Source of the DNA: Poa pratensis
Taxonomy: Eukaryota > Streptophyta > Magnoliopsida > Poales > Poaceae
Direction: 5' to 3'
Assembly: GCA_947311845.1 (NCBI GenBank)
Contig: CAMZMU010000048.1
Location: 24,322,431-24,386,430, forward strand
DNA: 64,000 bases
Positions 42,225 through 55,101 of the stretch are shown piece by piece. The notes under the pieces were generated by a model. That model did not search any database. It was not told the DNA's origin and saw only the letters and a program-made list of their open reading frames with translations. The position numbers were made by a program, and so were the translations under genes. Each line of letters begins with the position of its first letter. The stretch's first letter is position 1.

Positions 42225-45200
42225 TGATTGCGTGGATCACACGTTCGCTGGGAGACCCCAAGAGGAAGGTATGAAGCAGTGTAGCAGCAGTTTCCCTCAG
42301 TATGAAACCAAGGTTTAATCGAACCAGTAGGAGCAAGAAATCACTTCTGAAGGTTGTCGGTGGCGGAATATGGCACGACGCAACACCAGGGAATCCGGCG
42401 CCAACGTGGAATCTGCACACAACACAATCAAACTAATTTGCCCCAACGAAACAGTGAGGTTGTCAATCTCACCGGCTTGCTGAAAACAAAGGATTAAACG
42501 TATGGTGTGGAAAACAGTAGTAAATTGCAGAAATGAAAAGGAACAGTGTTTGCAGTTGGTTGTATTATCAGTGTAAAGAATGGACCGGGGTCCATAGTTC
42601 ACTAGTGGTGTCTCTCCATAAAAGATAACTAACATGCTGGGTGAACAAATTACAGCTGGGCAATTGACAAAATATTGAGCGCATGACAATGCATATATAT
42701 GACATGATGATTACTATGATATTCATGTGGGCATTACGACAAAATACATAGACCGTTATCCAACAGCGTCTATGACTAATAATCCACCGCCAGGTTGTCA
42801 AACCGAGTTCCCCGTTGGTATTAAGTCGCAAGCAACGGATAATTGCATTAAGTAATGTGCGTAATGTAAACAAATGCATTAGACCTAACGGCGTACCCTT
42901 AAACTAAGCATCGATTATTTTATCCCTAGTGGCAACAGCACATCCACAATCTTAGAAGTTATTGTCACTCTCCCAGATTACCGGAGGCATGAACCCTATC
43001 TAGCATAAATACTCACTCTTGGAGTTACAAGCATCTACTTGGCCAAAGCATCTACTAGTAACGGAAAGCATGCAAGATCATAAATAACATATAAGATAGA
43101 TTGATAATCAACTTGACATAGTATTCAATATTCATCGGATCCCAGCAAACACAACATGTAGCATTACAATAAGATGATCTTGATCATGATAGGCAGCTCA
43201 CAAGATCTAAACATGATAGCATAAAGTGGAGAGACTACCATCTAGCTACTGCCATGGACCCGTAGTCCAAGGATGAACTACTCACACATCACTCCGGAGG
43301 CAGGCATGGTGATGTAGAGCCCTCCGGTGATGATTCCCCTCTCTGGCAGGGTGCCGGGAAGAGCTTCTGAACCCTCCCGAGCTAGGGTTGACGGCGGCGG
43401 CGTCTCTGGAACTTTTCGTGGATAATGGCTCGGTGTTTAGGTTTTTCGTGTCGGGAAGAATAAATAGGCGAAAGGGCGGCGGCTGTGGAGCCACGAGGGC
43501 CCCACACCACCCCACGGCGTGGCAGGGGCCCACGTGGCCCCATGGTGTGGGTGCCACGTGGCCCTCCTCCGTCTCTGTAACAACCCGAAGTTTGAGAACC
43601 TGAAAAACCTGTGTAATTTTTCCAGTTTTGTGTTCCTTGCATCATGGTATCCATGCATCATGTTGTTGCTAGGGAATTGTGTGGTTGCTAGGGAATTGTG
43701 GTGATTTGACACCACTTAAAACCAAATTGCCAAAATGTGCTCCAACAAATTTCAAATTAAGGAAGGCACTCAAAATTGCAAAACAAAACACTTTGACATC
43801 GTATATTTGTCAAGGAAGTTCTTAGAGCTCCAAAATAATATTTTGCACTTGCTCCAAATTATTAAAGGTGCAACACTTTTGAATTTAGCAAAATGCCTTA
43901 TCCAACCTCTCTAAACAAAAGTGGTTCAAAACATTTTAATTGGAGGCGCCAATTTTTGTGGAGTTTCCTCATGGTATAAAAAGGCCACCCAAATTATTCA
44001 TAATTTTTGAAAATGGTTTAGTGCCTTAATTAAATCTGGAAAGGTGCTGCTGTTTTTCTTTAAAAGGAAAAAGGACTAATCCGTGATGGTAGAAAGGTTT
44101 GCGAGGGGGGTTTTTGCAATTTCTGCTTCTTCCCCCTGTAGCCATGCCGCAGTGTCGCCGTGGCCATGCCGTCGCCGTGCCGCACGCTGCCTGCTCCGGG
44201 CCCCCTCTGCCCTGCCTTCCTCGACGAGGAGAGCAAGCCACGAGGCTGCACTGCTCCGCTTACCGTTTCCTCCGCTCACCTGTTTCCTCGACTCCCCTTT
44301 CCTCTGCTCCCCACCGAGCCGCCATGACCGCCGCCGTTGATCGCCGCTCCCCGCTGCCGTAGCCCACGCCGAGCACCACCGCCTGGGGAAACGCTCCGCC
44401 GTGTCGTCTTCCTCCTCTCCACCAGAGGAATCGAACCGGTTGGCCGGAATCGCCGTCGCCGTCCACTATTGCGCCGCTGCCTTCCGAGCGCCGCCGCGGA
44501 CAAACTCGTCGCCGTCGAGCATCCCCGACCTCCCCGTCACCGCTGCGAGCTTCCACGAGGCCGTGGTGAGCATACCGTCCTCTGGGACCTCTCCTTCTCC
44601 CTTCCCGTGCTCTGTGTCGCACGTAGCCGTCGCCGTGCTGCGCGAGCGCACTCGCCGCCGCGATGTAGCGTCTTCATCGGATATTCCAATTTCTACTCGA
44701 TCGGATAGTCCGAGTAGCTCCAGTGCGAGCTCGTTTTAGGTCCTTAGCGGATTTCAATCGTCGTAGCAATCGGATAATCCGAACCGAGGGAATTCGGATT
44801 TTCCGAACTCCTCCAGTACGAGCCGTTCTTCTAGTCCTTAGCCATTTTCGGGAGCTGCCTCGATCGGAAATTCCGAGCTAAAACAAATCGGATAATCCGA
44901 TTTATTTCAGTACCAATTAAATTCCTAATCCTTTTTCCAAATCTGGACAACTAGTTTTAATTGTGGTTCTACATGATTTATAAAAAGGACATAATCTAAA
45001 AGAGGAATCTAAACGTAACAACCCTTTATCGGTGCATCCGAAAAAGGTGTTCGATACACTAAAATGTTCGGAAAGTTGTGAACGAACCTTTAATATTTTT
45101 GTCATGCATATTTGATCACCGTAACAGTAATGCACTCCCAGACGCTAGGAGAGTCATTAAGTTAAATATGGGGTGTTTCCTTATCTAGTTAGAGTTATTA

Positions 45201-47198
45201 TTTGTCGCACCCCATTTAAATTGTACGATAGCGTATAATAATTCGGTGCATTAAAATGTCATGTCATCATGTCTGTGCATTGCACCCGTTGTGCTCGTGG
45301 TATTTATTGTTCCTTTCCGTGTTGTTTGTGCATCGGTAGATCAAGGAGTGGAAGTGCCCCCACCGTATCGCGACGATCCGTACTACCAGCACGTTGATCC
45401 AGGCAAGCGTAATCCCCCTCTGAGCATGTCTTATCCTATTTTCCGCAAATATTTTATCCACTATAATATTGCATGCGGTTCCAATGTCAATTTGCTGGGA
45501 TAGAGTATCCATAGTTGCATTAAGATTCGATGCCATTACCTGTTTCCCCTCCTATTATCCATAGGACTGTATTGTGGGCCTGAAATACTTAACTATGCAA
45601 TGTTGATGCTTAGCCATGCTTAGTTAAATGCTTAGCCGTCCGATGGATACTTCATGTCGAAACAGTTGTCGAAGTGTTCAGATGATGGTGGAGAATTTGT
45701 GGTGACAGGTAATAAGATGCTTAAAGGTGGGATGAGAGGCCACTTTGGTATGGTGGTGCTTTGTCACACTCTCGCCGCCTAGGTGCGAGTTCTTTACCTC
45801 TTGAACCAAGAATGAGCGCGCTTCCATTCGGTGGGGTATATGGAGCCCTCGTCGACCGACTAACTTGTGCGGACTAGCCGAGGGTCCTCTAGTTTGCTTT
45901 CCATTTGCGCGTGCGTTGAAGATGGTGGCCAAGACTGAGATGAGGATGCTGGTGTCAGGAAAATAAGTGGCCGCGGGACAGGGTGCTGGAGGTACCCCTT
46001 GTCCTACCGCCACTGATGATCCTGGGTTAGTCTCAAGCAAGGTAAAGGTTGTAACCGTTCCCACTCAGCCGGCTTCCCCCGAAGAGAGCTACGTGTAGGC
46101 AATGAGCCGGGCGGTACCGAAGGTAAACACAGTGCACCCCTCCAGGGTAAATCTTTCGAAAAGCCGTGTCCACGGTTACGGACAACTTGGGAAAGGACGA
46201 TAAGACCATAGAATAAATTTAACGGAATGAATTAAAAACTGGTACTAAAGGTGCCGCTCAAGAATGCAAGGTTGACTTCCTCGAGGGTGATTCGGGGAGG
46301 TGCCTTTGTAGAACAGGTACAATGATGATGATGGTGGTTGATGATGGTTGATGTTGAGAAAGGTGATCAAAAAGAAGAGTCACTTCTTACCCCTTTTTGA
46401 AAACTATTCTGATTAGTCGATGCCATTGAGTTATGTTTTATTAATTAAAATCAGCTTATGCAAAACAGCCATAAAACCTTGAAAGCCTCATCGAGCTAAG
46501 CTCTATACTTAATCTTGCGAGTTCGTCGAACTCAACGTCGTTTGTTTTGTTTCAGAGGAGGACTTCACCGACCTCGAAGGTGGGTTCTTTGTGGACGTTG
46601 ACGAGTTGTCTGGGGTTCCCAGGTGGCAGCTTGGGACATCCCGGAGCAGCTGGCGCTGGATGTTTATTTGTAGGCCTCTTAGGCCATAATCTGGATCTTG
46701 TTGTTTAGAACAACTTAATTTGCTTCCGCTTGTTGTAATGTTGGGTCTGTGACCTCTGGTTGTCATTTGCTATCTTTCTCTATTATAAGAGTTGAACTAT
46801 ATGATTTGTGTCGTAGAGTCTGTGATGTGCCAGTTGTTCCACAAGTCTTGATCTCTCTATTATGCTTGATAGTGTGTCTGGTGTATCGGATAACCGGGGA
46901 CACAGTATCACTGTATAGTAGTCGGGTCGGGCGCCACAGTCTCTCCTCTGGACTCCGTCTTCGTGTTGGAAAAATAGGAGGTTCTGTCCAAGTTTCGTCC
47001 AATTCCGAGAATATTTCCAGACTAGCTTTTCTGGAATACAAAAACAGCAGATAACAGGAACTGGCACTGTGGCATCTTGTTAATAGGTTAGTCCCAGAAA
47101 ATGCATTAAAATGCTATGAAGTGTATATAAAACATGTAACAATTGGTGTAATATCAACATGGAACATCAGAAATTATAGATACGTTTGAGACGTATCA
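42225..47198 (-). repeat. Right (5') LTR, interrupted
   Basis: Net length about 1.6 kb: 42225-43575 plus 46944-47198, interrupted by 43576-46938. Starts TGATTGCGTGG on the plus strand and ends GAGACGTATCA. GC-rich open frames near 43282-43715 are shadows. Confidence 0.88.
43576..46938. mobile_element. 3.36-kb TG...CA element, probable solo LTR
   Basis: Inserted into the LTR above with 5-bp TSD GTCTC (43571-43575 and 46939-46943). Ends TGTAACAACCCG and GGGCGCCACA. No primer site, internal LTR pair or pol was found, so a long solo LTR is the simplest reading. Within it GC-rich sequence at 44100-44700 is open in several frames, without a domain. Orientation is unproven, though the TGTAAC start suggests plus. 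Confidence 0.75.
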
Positions 47199-47803
47199 CC
47201 GGCCAGCAAGGAGAATGCGCCGTGGTGACTCACCGCCTGGCCGACGCAGGGACGCCGCTACCACCTGCCGCTGCCGACCGTGTCAGCTCTACTGGAATCT
47301 GCAGATGAGGACCAGCATCGCGTACTTGTTGCGGCCAGCACATTCGAAGAGGAACACTTGATTTTCTATTCTCCTTGTTTATGGAGGCCTCGTGATTGCT
47401 GGGCATAGAGCCAAGAAGAACGGTCAAGATTCACAAGAATTAAAGAAATATTCAATTTTGTGCAAGTACTAATTAACTACTCCAGCAAAATTCAATCAGT
47501 GCTAACACTGATTTTTAACATAACAGATTAAAAATGATGAATAAAAGATTAGATCAAATAATACTACGATAGTAAAGTTAAAGATAATTAAAAGACCTTT
47601 CGATGTAATTTATCAAGTTTAATATGAATGGTTTTTGGCGTAAACTCATAATTTGTAGTAAGTGGTGTTTATTTATGTCATAAAGATACTTTTAGATATG
47701 GAGAGAACTAATGATATTTTTAAAGGGGCGGGGGCAACTCTTTCAATAATCTTGTTTAAGCTATATTTGTTGAAACACACGGCCTCTAAGCTATATCAAT
47801 GAT
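47199..47803. other. Sequence between nested elements
   Basis: GC-rich for about 150 bases after the LTR end and then AT-rich. No recognisable gene. The last bases (GGCCTCTAAGCTATATCA then ATGAT) are the left flank and TSD of the next LTR element. Confidence 0.4.
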
Positions 47804-48947
47804 TGATGCATGTAAAATGCATACATGAACTTTACATTATTTTTACTTATATTCCAGTCATACTTGCATCATATAAGGGTTATATCACTGTTTTATAATG
47901 ATTTTGGGAATATTTGATATGTTTCCTATTTTTTATGGAATTAACCCTGTGCTGGCAGAAAACCCTATTCTATATTTTAATGTTTCAGGACCCAAACGAC
48001 GTCCAAATGACCTGGAAATTTACGAGCATCATTTTTTCGAAGGAACAAAGCGTGGGAGCGAAAGAAGCAAACAAGAGGAGGCCCGAGGGCCCAGATGAGT
48101 GGGCCCACGTGGCCCAAGTACCTGGCTGCGTGGGACCCCCCACTTTGGCCCTCGGAGCTCCGTTGCCGTCGATCTTTCCTCCACCGACACCGTTTTGACC
48201 TAAAAACGCCTATAAAAATTGTCCCCGACGTTCTCTGGAAGGAGCGCCGCAGAAACACAGAAACAGAGACCTGGAGCTGCAGATGGAGGGGAAAAACTCC
48301 GGCGGGGCGCTGCCGGCGTGGTCTCCATCTTCTCCAACGACTTCTCCACCGTCTCCATGATGAAGAGGGAGTAGTCCACCTCTAGACTATGGGTTTGTGG
48401 AAGTAACTTATGTATCTCTCTCTCTCGAGCTTCACTAATTAGTACCGTATGAGCTGCCGAACATGATTACGGTCATCTATGTAATACCTTTGTGGTGGAT
48501 CTTTTTATGAGTTAATATATGTTTGAGATTGCAATGGTTTTGTTTCAGTTATGAAAGTAGATGCATATTATGTACCCCGTTCTTATTTACTTGTTATGAT
48601 CAAGCATGTTTATGAGAGCGTGTGAGGGGAACGTGTGCATTAGTTGGAGTAACGGGGGGTGGCTAGTGCAGTGAACGTGAGAGAAAGTTCTGCGATCCAC
48701 TTGGGTGTTGTACCTTACTTTGTTACCTCACTAGGATAAAAGAAATACCATGCTACCGGAGATGTGGGTGTGACCATTGCCACTACTCCATGACTAGATC
48801 TAGCATGTTCTTATTTTAACTTCATGTCATGATACTTATTGCTATACTCTGAGTTATCTTAATTACCGAGGTGTTATGATTTAGTTCGCATCTTGGTGGA
48901 GTATAAGAGAGACTAATAACCAAAATGTCTCTATGTTAGGACGTGAT

Positions 48948-50668
48948 TGATGGTCCCGAAGAGCAAGGCTTTGATACCTGCAAAAATAAACGGGATTAGG
49001 TTGAGACTCCAAGTGCAGAGTGTATAGTAAGTGGAAGACAGTTTTCCCCACGAGGGGTGACTCGAGGGTTTAATATCGAACTCTCGGGGAATCTGAAGTG
49101 GTAGATTTATCTTCTTATCCTTCTTTTGGTTACCTACAAAACAAGGTTAGATGTTTTGGTCCTCAACCTCACCTGTGGTTGTCAAGCACAAGGTGTAAGA
49201 ATGATATCAGGATAGTTATGCAATGCAAACAAGAAATAAATATGCAATGATGGTGGATGCAATGGTAAATGATATTTTTGGGTTTTTGAATGATGTATGC
49301 AAGATGAAAAGTATTTTTGTATTTTCGGATTTAATGATGGCTGAAAATAGAAAAGTGGTATATGGTGTTGGAAAGGTGTTTCTTATGATTAAAAATGGAC
49401 TGGGGTTCATGGTTTCACAAATGCACTCTCTCTTTATAAAGTGGTAGACAATGGAACACACAAGTTAACATATGAGATTGCAACACAGGGTTTGATAACA
49501 AGTTACTTAGATATATGGGCATCACGTCCTAACATAGAGATCTTTTGGTTATTAACCTCTCTTATACTCCACCAAGATGCGAACTAAATCATAACACCTC
49601 AGTAATTAAGATAACTCAGAGTATAGCATTAAGTATCATGACATGAAGTGAAAATAAGAACATGCTAGATCTAGTCATGGAGTAGTGGCAATGGTCACGC
49701 CCACATCCCCGGTAGCATGGTATTTTAGTTTATCCCTAGTGAGGTAACAAAGTAAGGTAAAGATACCAAAGTGGATCGCAGAACTTTCTCTCACGTTCAC
49801 TGCACTAGCCACCCCCCGTTACTCCAACTAATGCACACGTTCCCCCACACACGCTCTCATAAACATGCTTGATCAAAACAAGTAGACAAGAACGGGGTAC
49901 ATAATATGCATCTATACTCATAACTGAAACAAACATTGCAATCTCAAACATATATTAACTCATAAAGATCCACCACAAAGGTATTACAACGGTGACCGTA
50001 ATCATGTTCAGCAGCTCATACGGTGCTAATTAGTGAAGCTCAAGAGAGGAGAGATACATAAGTTACTTCCACAAACCCATAGTCCAGAGGTGGACTACTC
50101 CCTCTTCATCATGGAGACGGTGGAGAAGTCGATGGAGAAGATGGAGACCACGCCGGCAGCGCCCCGCCGGAGTTTTCCCCCTCCAATCTGCAGCTCCTGA
50201 TCTCCGTTTCGGTGTTTCTGTGTTTGTGCGGCGCTCCTTCCAGAGAACGTCGGGGGACCTTTTTTATAGGCGTTTTTAGGTCAAGACGATGTCGGTGGAG
50301 CGAAGATCGACGGCAACGGAGCCACGAGGCCAAACGGGTGGGTCCCACGCGGCCACAGTACCTGGCCGCGTGGGCCACCCCGTTTGGCCTCGGCCTCCGT
50401 TTGTTCGCTTCCTTCGCCCACAGGTCTTCTTCCTTCCAAATATTGACGCCCGTAAATTTCCAGGTGATTTCGTTGACGTTTGGGTCCCTGAAACATTAAA
50501 ATAAGAAAACGGGTTTTCTGCCTGTGCAGGGTTAATTCCATAAAAATAGGAAATATGAATATTCCCAAAATCATGATAAAACATTGATATAACCCTTATA
50601 TGATGCAAATATGATTGGAATATAAGCAATTAAAGTGCAAAGTTCATGTATGCATTTTACATGCATCA
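48948..50668 (-). repeat. 3' LTR (left)
   Basis: Plus-strand ends TGATGGTCCC and ATGCATCA. Open frames on both strands in the GC-rich part (50109-50500) are shadows. Confidence 0.96.
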
Positions 50669-50683
50669 ACATCCCCAAGCTTA
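50669..50683 (-). other. Polypurine tract
   Basis: On the minus strand TAAGCTTGGGGATGT directly abuts the 3' LTR. Confidence 0.85.
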
Positions 50684-53003
50684 ATCCATGCTCGTCCTCG
50701 AGTATGAAGATGATAAAACTAACATGGACTTTGCAATTTAATACTTAACAATGATATCAAAGATGATTACTATTGCTACATATAGTCAAATGATTCATTC
50801 TTCAAAGGAGTAGCAATATGCAAATAGTTTATGAAGTGATATCAAGTATTCAAGACAAGGATGTTCATTGATAGTTCACAAAGTGTAACATAGTAGCAAG
50901 TAATATGGAACACATGTATGAACATACAATGGTCATAGAGTGTAGATGAAAATCTGAATATGATAGGTGTACACTTTGGAAAGATGTATATGTGAGTAGA
51001 GGTAAAGCATGCATAAGTTTCATCCAACTTCCAAACTCTTCTACTTAAGTTAATGATTGCAATAAGGTATTCATTGGTGTCAAGCTCTCATTGCCCCTAT
51101 CATAGCATCTTGAATGATTAAGGTTAAAGTGAAAGCAAATATGAGTAGTGTGCTTGATAAAGAAAGGTTGAATGTCTCATGCCCCTTGAATACAAGTACT
51201 TACACCATGTTACTCAACTTGGGAAACAAAGCAAGTTCAATTAAATATCATTGTAAGCATAATAGTATCATCAAGAGCGTCAACTGGGGTACCTCTTGTC
51301 CCAAGATATGGAACAAGCCCATATCAAAATGACAAGACAAACAAACAAAATGAACAATCTCAACACCCTTTTTATTTACCATTTGGAATAGTTTTTTATT
51401 GCAAGGTGTATCACAGAAGGTTCACCATAGTATGTAAGTAAATTTCCACCATGAATGATGCATGGCTTAGATTAGCGGCCCAGGCGTCTCTCTAACCATT
51501 TATACAAACTCATTTAAACTCTATTTCCACATTTCACATGATAAGCATCCATAACAAAAGCACATGATATCAACTAAATGAGATGAAGAGCATGTTGAAA
51601 GCTTGCATGTGACAGCACATATGGGCTAACTTCCAACCCAAAACATTCATCAAGCCACAAACATCATAATCTTAATCACAATGGGTCAAGTTTTATTATG
51701 CAAATAGAAATTGTGCATCAAGTTCGTGAGAGCTATATAACCAATTTTTTCCATTGCAATCAATAACATAAACATTTTCATTCAGAGGTAAGATAACACA
51801 AACAACATGTTAAACATACTCGGAATAGCATAAAGCCAATAGGTAGATATGGTGGACTCACTGGAATAACTTTGGTTGAAGGTGTTGGAAACAAGTTTTT
51901 GCTTGTTGGAGTTTTTGGGCTAGCAAAAGGGAGAAAGTTGACCATCTAGATGCATGCATGAGTGTCCATAGAACTAACTAATCCATGTTAAACCAAGTAA
52001 ATAACAATCAGCACCAAAACATGAATAAGTGATAGCTCTACAAAAAGAATTTGCAAACTATTACTCATAAACAAGCTCATGAATCATGCAACTATATGTA
52101 TCATTAAAAATCAAGTCAAACATCCCTTTTCCCAATCTTATAAAAGCATCCAACATATTTCAACCCATATTTCCAGTAGCTCTCTCATATATAATTGATA
52201 GTGTGGTGGTCTCTCAAGACTCAAACAAAAACAAAAAACGACGCTCCAAGTTTATGCGATAAAGTGTTTCGATCGAAAAACAGAAGTTGGACGTGTGCAA
52301 ACCGAGAGTGTGTAGGTCCAGCGGGGTTGTCTTCACATCCCCAAGCTTATGGTCTTCACCATCCTTGGATAGCTCTTGGTGCATCTCCTCCAATCCCTGT
52401 GAAAAAACTTCAAAACACCGTTTCTCCCATCTCTTTTCTGTGGGGTGCATTAATAGTGATAAACAAATAGGTTCCTTGCTGCATATAATCCTTGAACAAA
52501 AATTCATATGACATGTCCAGAAAGTGTATAATGTTGTATGCCTACTCATAAACTCAATTGGATCAAAAAGATTCAACTTAAAAGCTCAAAGCATGCATCA
52601 AACAAAATGGGACAGAATCTGTCCAGAAAAACAGCAGCAGCAAAACGTATTTTTCTACCCTACCAAACTTTCTCGAAAAATTCCGAAAAATTCATCATGC
52701 ATACAGATGAAAAGTTGCAACTACAGTTCAAATATGAGCTCATTCGGAGTTACAGAATAAGAATTAAAAATCATACCGTGCACTGACTCGTGCAGGAATA
52801 AAATCTCCGAACGCTATAAGCAACTTTTTCAAACCAAAAAGGGTAAAACTTGGCACTTTATTAAAACTCCAGAACCTAACTAGACACAAAATCTCTTGTT
52901 ACAGCAAGAGGACACAAAGAAAAATCACACACAAAAATAACCGGGTTGCCTCCCGCAAAGCGCTTTCTTTATAGCCATATAGCTAGGCTTCTTACTTGTT
53001 GTT
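50684..53003 (-). other. Non-coding 3' interior of the element
   Basis: About 2.3 kb between the gag-protease stop and the polypurine tract, where pol would sit in an autonomous relative. AT-rich and without long frames. One more CATCCCCAAGCTTA is at 52336. Confidence 0.7.
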
Positions 53004-54836
53004 TTATTGTGGACGAAGCTCATGAGGGAGCTTGAACTTTGGTGGTTCCCTCTTCCTTGGAAAGTGTTCCATGCACTTCTTGTGTGGAAACTGAAACTTT
53101 ACATTCCCTTCCTTTGAATCAATGATAGCACCTGTGGTACGAAGAAAAGGTCTTCCAAGAATAATAGGACTAGAGGTTTTATTCCCCATATCCATGATTA
53201 GAAAATCCACAGGCACAAAAGTCATATGTAACTCTACCATAACATCACTTACTTTTCCCAAAGCATGTTTAATAGAGTCATCAGCAAGTGCTAGTTCAAT
53301 AGAGCATTTTTCAAGATTTTTCAATTCAAGCACTTCATATAGTTCTTTAGATAAAACAGAGACACTAGATCCTAGATCAAGTATGGCATGGTGTGTCTCT
53401 TTTCCAATAGTTACTAGTACCTTAGGTATCCACATATCCCCAAGCTTAGGTGGTATCATAGCCTCTTGGTTGTACCTAGCAATCTTTTCTTTCAAGACAT
53501 GATTAGCAATATAAGAACCAAAACCTGCTTGGTTAGTGTTGATGGAAGGATCACTTGCAAATTTTTGTAAGATAGATATTAATTCATGCAAGCTACAATT
53601 TTCTAAGTCAAGCAAAGGATCCTTGACTTCATTAAGCATTTTAACTTCCTCAACTTCAACCTCTTTCATTACCCCAATAGATTCTTTAGCAACTCTCTCT
53701 TGCTCATGAATGTGTTCCCAAGACTTATTGATAACCTCTTGGCAATATTTTATTGTTTCCTCATGTTTTTGGGCTGTAATGATGCTCTTTAATGATGAGA
53801 CTTCCTTAGTAAGCTGATCTACCCTTTCAAACAAAGCATCTTGTTTTTCAAACTTAGAGATAAATTCCTTATTAAGCTCTTTTTGGGTAGATATAAAAGA
53901 TCTAATGGTGTTTTCCAAGTCACTAGAAACATTACCACTAGAAGCATATTTATTTGGCACATATGGGGGTTTATTATAAGAGTTATAATTGTTGTTACCA
54001 TACCCATTATTACCATAGTTCCTAATGAAGTTGACATCAATATTTTCAGAATTGTTTCCAACTAGTTCTTGCAAAGGAACATTTTCAACACTAGGTTTAT
54101 TAAGCAAAGCAAGAATAGTATCCATTTTAGATGACAAATCATTAGTTTCTTCAATAGAGTTCACTTTCTTAGAAGGATTAGGTGCCCTATCAGTATGCCA
54201 TTGACTATAGTTTTGTAAAATGCTTTCCAATATATTTTTAGCTTCTACTATAGTCTTACTCATAAAAGCACCTCCAGCAGCAGAATCAAGTATGTTTCTA
54301 GACATGTAGTTTAAACCATTGTAGAAAGAGTGTAATATGGTCCATTCATTAACTCCATGTGAGGGACAAGTTCTAAGCATAAGTTTTATCCTATCCCAAG
54401 CCATAGCAACATGTTCATTTTCATTTTGCCTAAAAGAAAGGATGTTGTTTCTATTTTGCAAAATTTTAACAGGGGGATAATATTTCTTAATGAAAGCTTC
54501 TTTTAGATCATCCCAAGAATTAATACTACCAGATGGCAAGGAATGCAACCACTCTTTAGCTTTTCCTCTAAGTGAAAAAGGAAATAACTTCAGTTTTAGG
54601 ATATCACTTTCCACATTTTTAAACTTTTGCATGTCACATATTTCAACAAAGTCATGAAGATGCATAGAGGCATCCTCCATAGCACTACCACCAAATTGTT
54701 CCCTAGTTATCAAGTTCAACAAACTAGGACTTACTTCATAACTCTCAGCATTTATCTTAGGTGTGGCAATAGCTCTCGTGATAAATTGATCATTAGGAGT
54801 GTTTGTGTAGTCACACAACTTAGTTCTTTCTCCCAT
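53004..54836 (-). CDS. Gag-aspartic protease polyprotein (610 aa), intact
   Basis: Gag packages element RNA, and the protease would mature it. The N-terminal half holds the Gag core (HDFVEICDMQKFKNVESD, KAKEWLHSLPSGSINSWDDL, KYYPPVKILQNRNN, SFYNGL). Next come an asparagine/tyrosine/glycine linker (residues about 270-290), a coiled-coil stretch (about 310-400), and an aspartic-protease domain with AILDLGSSVSVLS near residue 487 and IILGRPFLRTTGA. The active site is DLGSS instead of the common DTGA/DSGA, as in Athila-type elements. No CCHC knuckle is seen. ATG at 54836 lies about 240 bases from the primer site. The frame is uninterrupted although no pol follows. Confidence 0.93.
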   Translation of the reverse strand: MGERTKLCDYTNTPNDQFITRAIATPKINAESYEVSPSLLNLITREQFGGSAMEDASMHLHDFVEICDMQKFKNVESDILKLKLFPFSLRGKAKEWLHSLPSGSINSWDDLKEAFIKKYYPPVKILQNRNNILSFRQNENEHVAMAWDRIKLMLRTCPSHGVNEWTILHSFYNGLNYMSRNILDSAAGGAFMSKTIVEAKNILESILQNYSQWHTDRAPNPSKKVNSIEETNDLSSKMDTILALLNKPSVENVPLQELVGNNSENIDVNFIRNYGNNGYGNNNYNSYNKPPYVPNKYASSGNVSSDLENTIRSFISTQKELNKEFISKFEKQDALFERVDQLTKEVSSLKSIITAQKHEETIKYCQEVINKSWEHIHEQERVAKESIGVMKEVEVEEVKMLNEVKDPLLDLENCSLHELISILQKFASDPSINTNQAGFGSYIANHVLKEKIARYNQEAMIPPKLGDMWIPKVLVTIGKETHHAILDLGSSVSVLSKELYEVLELKNLEKCSIELALADDSIKHALGKVSDVMVELHMTFVPVDFLIMDMGNKTSSPIILGRPFLRTTGAIIDSKEGNVKFQFPHKKCMEHFPRKREPPKFKLPHELRPQ

Positions 54837-55073
54837 TTTAGCAAGTTTTTTTTGGTATTTTTAATTTTTTATGCAAAACTGAAATAAATATGATATGATA
54901 TGCAATGACACTAACAAAACAAATAAATTGCTTTGTAAGTAAAGATGGATAAGATGGTGCTCACGTAGGTGCAACCTCCCCAAGCTTAGGTGTTAGCACA
55001 AGTTGGTGACGTTGACTTTGTTGTGAGATGAATGCGATGATGCACACCCTTGGATAAATCTCTCAGCTACGAT

Positions 55074-55091
55074 TCCCCGGCAACGGCGCCA
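55074..55091 (-). promoter_or_regulatory. Primer-binding site (tRNA-Asp type)
   Basis: On the minus strand TGGCGCCGTTGCCGGGGA, a full match to the complement of the plant tRNA-Asp 3' end, lies about 10 bases from the 5' LTR. Confidence 0.93.
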
Positions 55092-55101
55092 GAAAACGTC
55101 T

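Larger units (their letters stand above)
37222..47198 (-). mobile_element. Non-autonomous gypsy-like LTR element
   Basis: Two related LTR copies flank a 3.6-kb interior. On the minus strand the element runs TGATACGTCTC (47198), 5' LTR, primer site, short gag remnant, polypurine tract, 3' LTR. The left LTR is truncated at about 37222, so no TSD can be shown. There is no protease, RT or integrase. The right LTR is interrupted by a 3.36-kb element. It must have depended on proteins in trans. Confidence 0.85.

Noticed and set aside
43282..44740. Several 70-120-codon frames in GC-rich LTR sequence
   Set aside because: They overlap on both strands, lie in LTR or solo-LTR DNA and show no protein family.
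50109..50629. Frames of 89-117 codons on the minus strand, repeated at 56260-56694
   Set aside because: They lie within the LTR and occur identically in both copies; read as LTR leader, not genes.
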